From: Gemmataceae bacterium
GTDB taxonomy: Bacteria > Planctomycetota > Planctomycetia > Gemmatales > Gemmataceae
Reading direction: 5' to 3'
NCBI GenBank assembly: GCA_020847555.1
Contig: JADLBT010000271.1
Span: forward strand, 1-18,310
DNA: 18,310 bases
Shown here: positions 15,246 through 18,310 of the stretch, in pieces
Numbering within the stretch: the stretch's first letter is position 1
How the letters are laid out: each line of letters starts with the position of its first letter
Program-made: the position numbers and the translations under genes
Notes under the pieces: model-generated
What the model was told of the DNA's origin: nothing
Databases searched by the model: none
What the model saw: the letters and a program-made list of their open reading frames with translations, nothing else

Positions 15246-15360
15246 CAACCCGACGGGAAAATAGGGGTGCCCTGCCCAGGCGCCCTCCCCCCCCTACCCC
15301 GCACTGCCCCCGCCGGCCGCGCAGGGTTCCTGTAGCGCCTGTTCTCCGTTGTGGGCTCTC

Positions 15361-15389
15361 TTGACCCTTTTCGGTCCTTCTGGTAGACG
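15361..15389 (+). promoter_or_regulatory. Candidate promoter for the glycan cluster
   Basis: TTGACC (15361-15366) and TAGACG (15384-15389) are spaced by 17 nt, about 90 nt upstream of the GT2 start codon. The -35 is good but the -10 is weak. Confidence 0.25.
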
Positions 15390-15477
15390 CCCTCTGCCGA
15401 TACGAGGGGAAAGGTTAGTGCGGCACGGGAGCAGGTCCGGCCTCGGCGGGCACCGCTCCCCGACGCGGAGAGCAGAC

Positions 15478-16380
15478 ATGCAGGTCGCCACGTCCGAACG
15501 CGGGGCTCTCGGCGGGCTGGCCAGCCTGGTGCTGCCGGCCTACAACGCCGCCCGGCGCGTGGAGCGGACCTGGCACGAACTCCGCCACTTCCTGCGCACC
15601 GCCGCCGACGATTGGGAAATCCTGTTCGTCTGCGACGGCTGCACGGACGGCACGCCGGAGTTGCTGGAGCGGCTCACGCGCGCCGAGGCCGGCCGAGTTC
15701 GCGTCCTCGCCCACGCTCCCAACCGCGGCAAGGGCTACGCCGTCCGCCAGGGACTGCGGGCGGCGCGCGGCCGCTGGCGCGTCTTCACCGATATTGACCT
15801 GGCCTACGGATTCGACGACATCCGCCGCCTGATCGGGGCGCTGCGGGCCGGCGCGGACGTCGCCATCGCCTCGCGCACCCACCCGGACAGCCGGATGACG
15901 CTGCCCCCCCGCCTTCAGGGGTACGCCTACCGGCGATACCTGCAAAGCTGGCTGTTCTCAGGGCTGGTGCGGTTCCTGCTCCCGGTGACGCAGACCGACA
16001 CCCAGGCCGGGCTGAAGGGTCTGACCGCGTCGGCGGCCGAGCGGCTGTTGCCGCACCTGCGGACCTGCGGGTTCGAGTTCGACTGCGAGCTGCTGACGGC
16101 CTGCGCGTGCCTGGGCCTGCGCGTGGCCGAGGTTCCGGTGCATGTCCGGTACGAGGACTCGGCCAGCACGACCGGGCTGCGCAGCATGGCCCGGATGCTG
16201 CGCGAGCTGCTGCGGATCCGCCGGGCCTGGCGGACGTGGCGCCCCGACGGAGAACAACTGGTTGCACCGGACCAGGAGGCCGGTGGGGTGCTCCTCGGCC
16301 CGTGGTGTGTGGGGTTGGACGCGCTACCGACAGCCACGGGACCGAAAGCAGAGATTGTGGGGGGCAACTGTGGACGATAA
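15478..16380 (+). CDS. GT2-family glycosyltransferase, polyprenyl-phosphate sugar synthase-like
   Basis: This 300-residue GT-A fold enzyme has S-L-V-L-P-A-Y-N-A (16-24), the nucleotide-binding V-C-D-G-C-T-D-G-T (51-59), N-R-G-K-G-Y-A-V-R-Q-G (82-92) and the metal-binding F-T-D-I-D-L-A-Y (103-110, D105 and D107). The late Q-T-D-T-Q-A-G-L-K-G fits the dolichyl-phosphate beta-glucosyltransferase (ALG5)/DPM1-like branch. It would transfer a sugar from a nucleotide donor to a polyprenyl phosphate or a related acceptor at the inner membrane. There is no C-terminal transmembrane pair; the last 45 residues after R-T-W-R-P are low in conserved features. The ATG at 15478 has GGAGAG about 9 nt upstream, and longer in-frame starts lack a site. 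Its stop overlaps the ChbG start by 11 nt, so the two are coupled. The downstream GT87 enzyme would be a natural user of polyprenyl-linked sugar. Confidence 0.92.
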   Translation: MQVATSERGALGGLASLVLPAYNAARRVERTWHELRHFLRTAADDWEILFVCDGCTDGTPELLERLTRAEAGRVRVLAHAPNRGKGYAVRQGLRAARGRWRVFTDIDLAYGFDDIRRLIGALRAGADVAIASRTHPDSRMTLPPRLQGYAYRRYLQSWLFSGLVRFLLPVTQTDTQAGLKGLTASAAERLLPHLRTCGFEFDCELLTACACLGLRVAEVPVHVRYEDSASTTGLRSMARMLRELLRIRRAWRTWRPDGEQLVAPDQEAGGVLLGPWCVGLDALPTATGPKAEIVGGNCGR

Positions 16381-17275
16381 CCGCTACCTGATCGTCACCG
16401 CCGACGATTTCGGCATCGGGCCGGCCGTCTCGCAGGGCATCCTCGACCTGGCCGCCCAGCGGCTGATCACCTGTTCGGTCCTGCTCGTCAATTCTCCCTA
16501 CGCAGACCGGGCGGTGCGTGCCTGGCGGCAGGCGGGCGAGCCGATGGAACTCGGCTGGCACCCGTGCCTGACGCTCGACCGGCCGGTCCTGCCGGCGGCC
16601 CGCCTCCCCAGCCTGGTCAGGCCCGGCGGCGAGTTCTGGTCGCTGGGCCAGTTCCTCCGCCGGATCGTCCTCGGCCGGATCTGTGCCGACGAGGTCGAGG
16701 CCGAGCTGACGGCCCAGCTGGAGCGGTTCGCCGACCTGGTCGGACGCCTTCCGGGCATGGTGAACTCGCATCAGCACGTCCAGGTGTTCCGGCCGGTGGG
16801 CGACGTCCTGCGGGACGTGCTCGCCCGCCGCGCGCCGCTGCCGTATCTGCGCCGCATCCGCGAGCCGTGGGGGCTGCTGGCGCGCGTCCCGGGAGCGCGG
16901 GGCAAGCGGTTCGTGCTGTCCTGGCTGGGGCGGCGCGACGCGCGCCGTCAGGAGGCTCTCGGCTTCCCGGGGAACGACTGGCTAATTGGGATTACCAACC
17001 CGCCCTGCGTTGCGGACCCGGTGTTCCTGCCGCGCTGGCTGGAGCGGGCGCCCGGGCGGGTGGTCGAGTTGGTGTGTCACCCCGGTTACTGGGACGGGAC
17101 GCTGATCGACCGCGATTGCACGCCGACGGATGGAGGCGTGCAGCGGCGCGTCCACGAAATGCACCGGCTGACCGAGCCGAGCTTCCCCGCGGCGTGGCGG
17201 CGGGCGGGGTTCCGGCTGACAGCCCCGTCGGAACTCTTTCGGGTAACCGGGTCGGGACCATCACATGCGGCGTGA
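16370..17275 (+). CDS. ChbG/YdjC-family carbohydrate deacetylase (HpnK-like)
   Basis: A GTG start at 16370 gives 301 residues. The family signature is complete: T-A-D-D-F-G (10-15, metal ligand D13 and general base D12), L-G-W-H-P-C-L-T-L-D (61-70, His ligand H64), N-S-H-Q-H-V (132-137, His ligands) and the late E-L-V-C-H-P-G-Y. These are metal-dependent deacetylases of chito-oligosaccharides and related N-acetyl sugars. Homologues in hopanoid loci are named HpnK. The start overlaps the GT2 stop by 11 nt with a G-rich stretch upstream acting as a ribosome site. No hopanoid genes are in the window, so I favour a role in deacetylating a lipid-linked or surface glycan built by the flanking glycosyltransferases. 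That is inference from context. There is no signal peptide, so it is probably cytoplasmic. Confidence 0.93.
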   Translation: MDDNRYLIVTADDFGIGPAVSQGILDLAAQRLITCSVLLVNSPYADRAVRAWRQAGEPMELGWHPCLTLDRPVLPAARLPSLVRPGGEFWSLGQFLRRIVLGRICADEVEAELTAQLERFADLVGRLPGMVNSHQHVQVFRPVGDVLRDVLARRAPLPYLRRIREPWGLLARVPGARGKRFVLSWLGRRDARRQEALGFPGNDWLIGITNPPCVADPVFLPRWLERAPGRVVELVCHPGYWDGTLIDRDCTPTDGGVQRRVHEMHRLTEPSFPAAWRRAGFRLTAPSELFRVTGSGPSHAA

Positions 17276-17295
17276 CGTCTGGAGCCGATATCGGC

Positions 17296-17366
17296 AAGGC
17301 CCACGGGTGACGTCCCGTGGATCAAGTGCCGAAGAGGTGCCTCACGAGGCGCCGCCCGTGGGCTTT
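17296..17366. repeat. Long palindromic repeat (copy 2, diverged)
   Basis: Arms 17296-17312 and 17350-17366 are inverted copies of 17 nt with three differences, two of them G-U compatible. The right arm is identical to the right arm of the 6071-6087 element. The loop region has diverged (CCGTGGATCAAGTGCC against CCGTGGGCCAGGTCTT) but keeps the same length and partial pairing. It lies between the deacetylase and the GT87 gene and ends seven nt before the GT87 start codon, so it may cover that gene's ribosome binding region. Confidence 0.82.
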
Positions 17367-17372
17367 GGAAGC

Positions 17373-18310
17373 ATGGGGACGGCGCGTGATGTCTGGGGGT
17401 GGGTGGCGGCTGCCGCGTGGGCGGTGGCCGTGCTGGTTGTGTGCGGGCGCGTCCTCGTCAGCCCGGGAGCAAACAGCGTCTACCCGATTTTCGCGGAGGC
17501 CGGCCGCCGCTGGCTCCAGGCCGATGGGCTGTACCCCGAACCGGAAGGACCGGACGGCCTGGATCGCTTCCGTTACACTCCGGCCGTCGCCGCCGCGTTC
17601 GCCCCGCTGGGGTTGCTGCCGGACCGAATCGGCGGCTGTTTGTGGCGGCTGCTGAACGCCGGCGCGTACCTCGGGGCGTTCGCGTGGTGCTGCGCGGCGG
17701 TGCTGCCCGGGTGGGCCGGCCTGTCGCGCGAACGCCGGGCGGCTCTGTGGCTGCTGCTCGTGCCGCTGTCGGTGGGCAGTCTGAACAACGGCCAGAGCAA
17801 CCCGCTGGTGGCGGCCCTGTTGCTGGCGGCGGTGGCCGGGGTGGCGCGGCGGCGCTGGAACCTGGCGGCGGCCTGCGTGACCGGGGCGTGCCTGTTCAAG
17901 GGCTACCCGCTGGCGGTCGGCCTGCTCCTGGCAGCGGTCTACCCGCGCCGGTTCGGCCCGCGGCTGGCGCTGGCCCTGGCGGTCGGGTTCGCGGCCCCGC
18001 TGGTGCTGCAGCGGCCGGAGTACGTGGCCGCACAGTACCACGAGTGGGTGGCCCAGCTCGGCGCCGACGACCGAACCAACGCGCCGCTGGTGAACGGGTA
18101 TCGGGATCTGTGGCTGCTGTGCCGGCGGGTCCAGCTGCCCATCAGTCGGGACGTGTACCTGGGGCTCCAGCTGGCGGCGGGGGCCGCGGCGGCGGGGCTC
18201 TGCATGGCGGGCCGGCGCGCCGGCTGGTCGCGGCGGCATCTGCTGGCCGCCCTGCTCTCGCTGGGATCGTGCTGGATGATGCTGTGCGGCCCGGCGACGG
18301 AATCCTCGAC
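17373..18310 (+). CDS. GT87/DUF2029-family membrane glycosyltransferase (3' end beyond window)
   Basis: 312 codons are visible. The protein opens with a hydrophobic helix (about 8-30), then a periplasmic-type loop with D-G-L-Y-P-E-P and R-F-R-Y-T-P-A-V-A-A-A-F-A-P-L-G. Several hydrophobic helices follow, including S-L-N-N-G-Q-S-N-P-L-V-A-A-L-L-L and F-K-G-Y-P-L-A-V-G-L-L-L-A-A. The N-N-G-Q-x-N and K-x-Y-P signatures are typical of GT87/DUF2029 integral-membrane glycosyltransferases, which use polyprenyl-phosphate-linked mannose or similar donors on the outer face of the membrane. At least eight membrane segments seem likely in the full protein. The ATG at 17373 is the earliest plausible start; no clean Shine-Dalgarno site precedes it because the palindromic repeat abuts the gene. 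The ORF is open to the end of the window. Confidence 0.85.
   Translation, partial: MGTARDVWGWVAAAAWAVAVLVVCGRVLVSPGANSVYPIFAEAGRRWLQADGLYPEPEGPDGLDRFRYTPAVAAAFAPLGLLPDRIGGCLWRLLNAGAYLGAFAWCCAAVLPGWAGLSRERRAALWLLLVPLSVGSLNNGQSNPLVAALLLAAVAGVARRRWNLAAACVTGACLFKGYPLAVGLLLAAVYPRRFGPRLALALAVGFAAPLVLQRPEYVAAQYHEWVAQLGADDRTNAPLVNGYRDLWLLCRRVQLPISRDVYLGLQLAAGAAAAGLCMAGRRAGWSRRHLLAALLSLGSCWMMLCGPATESS

Larger units (their letters stand above)
14625..15477. other. 853-nt non-coding leader region between divergent units
   Basis: This gap lies between the minus-strand redox operon and the plus-strand glycan cluster. From right to left on the minus strand it holds a candidate distal promoter, an 8-bp hairpin, the c-di-GMP-I aptamer, about 230 nt of GC-rich leader with several short hairpins, and a proximal promoter. 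On the plus side a possible promoter for the glycan genes lies near 15361. Frames that cross the region overlap the structured RNA, have shadow-like composition and are not supported as genes. Confidence 0.7.

Noticed and set aside
14709..15304. Minus-strand frames of 114-180 codons in the long leader
   Set aside because: They overlap the riboswitch aptamer, have no convincing start or ribosome site and translate to low-information sequence; the DNA is explained better by structured RNA.

Overview
The window is about 18.3 kb of uniformly GC-rich bacterial chromosome that is densely coded. The gene content suggests a planctomycete of the Gemmata/Gemmataceae type: a secreted DUF3472-like protein, an FHA/coiled-coil protein, a ChbG/GT87 glycan cluster, and several families of long GC-rich palindromic intergenic repeats plus the 'CCACAGATGAAC' type repeat. 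This placement is inferred from composition and family knowledge; no marker gene is present. No tRNA, rRNA, transposase, phage gene or CRISPR array was seen.

Layout. The left part (1-9015) lies entirely on the minus strand. It holds a 3'-truncated FHA/coiled-coil gene (1-949) and a three-gene unit read from 5864 down to 1324: a secreted D-aminoacylase-type amidohydrolase, an MHS-family MFS symporter and a MerA-like flavin disulfide reductase. The last two overlap in an ATGA. Upstream of it are a thiol peroxidase (Tpx), a stand-alone Lon substrate-binding-domain protein, a DUF3472-like secreted protein and a single-domain STAS protein.

The centre (9069-14624, minus strand) is a respiratory-type redox operon. 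In order of transcription it encodes a monohaem DUF3365-like cytochrome c, a NarI-like cytochrome b with a cysteine-rich C-terminal tail, a Cys-ligated molybdopterin oxidoreductase, a four-cluster ferredoxin subunit, a membrane-anchored Rieske protein and a 77-residue two-helix membrane protein. Coupled junctions overlap by 4-20 nt. The two open gaps each hold a different long inverted repeat.

The main discovery lies upstream of this operon. On the minus strand at about 15135-15022 there is a convincing cyclic-di-GMP-I (GEMM-I) riboswitch aptamer, with the GAAA-capped helix, the GACGCAAAGCC core and the tetraloop-receptor/3' arm. The next same-strand gene is the cytochrome of the molybdenum operon. 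This suggests, but does not prove, second-messenger control of a respiratory complex. The base matching Vc2 position 20 is G, which favours c-di-GMP over cGAMP.

The right part (15478-18310, plus strand) is a glycan cluster: an ALG5/dolichyl-phosphate-sugar-synthase-like GT2, an overlapping ChbG/YdjC (HpnK-like) deacetylase and a 3'-truncated GT87/DUF2029 membrane mannosyltransferase-like protein. A long palindrome related to one 11 kb away separates the last two genes.
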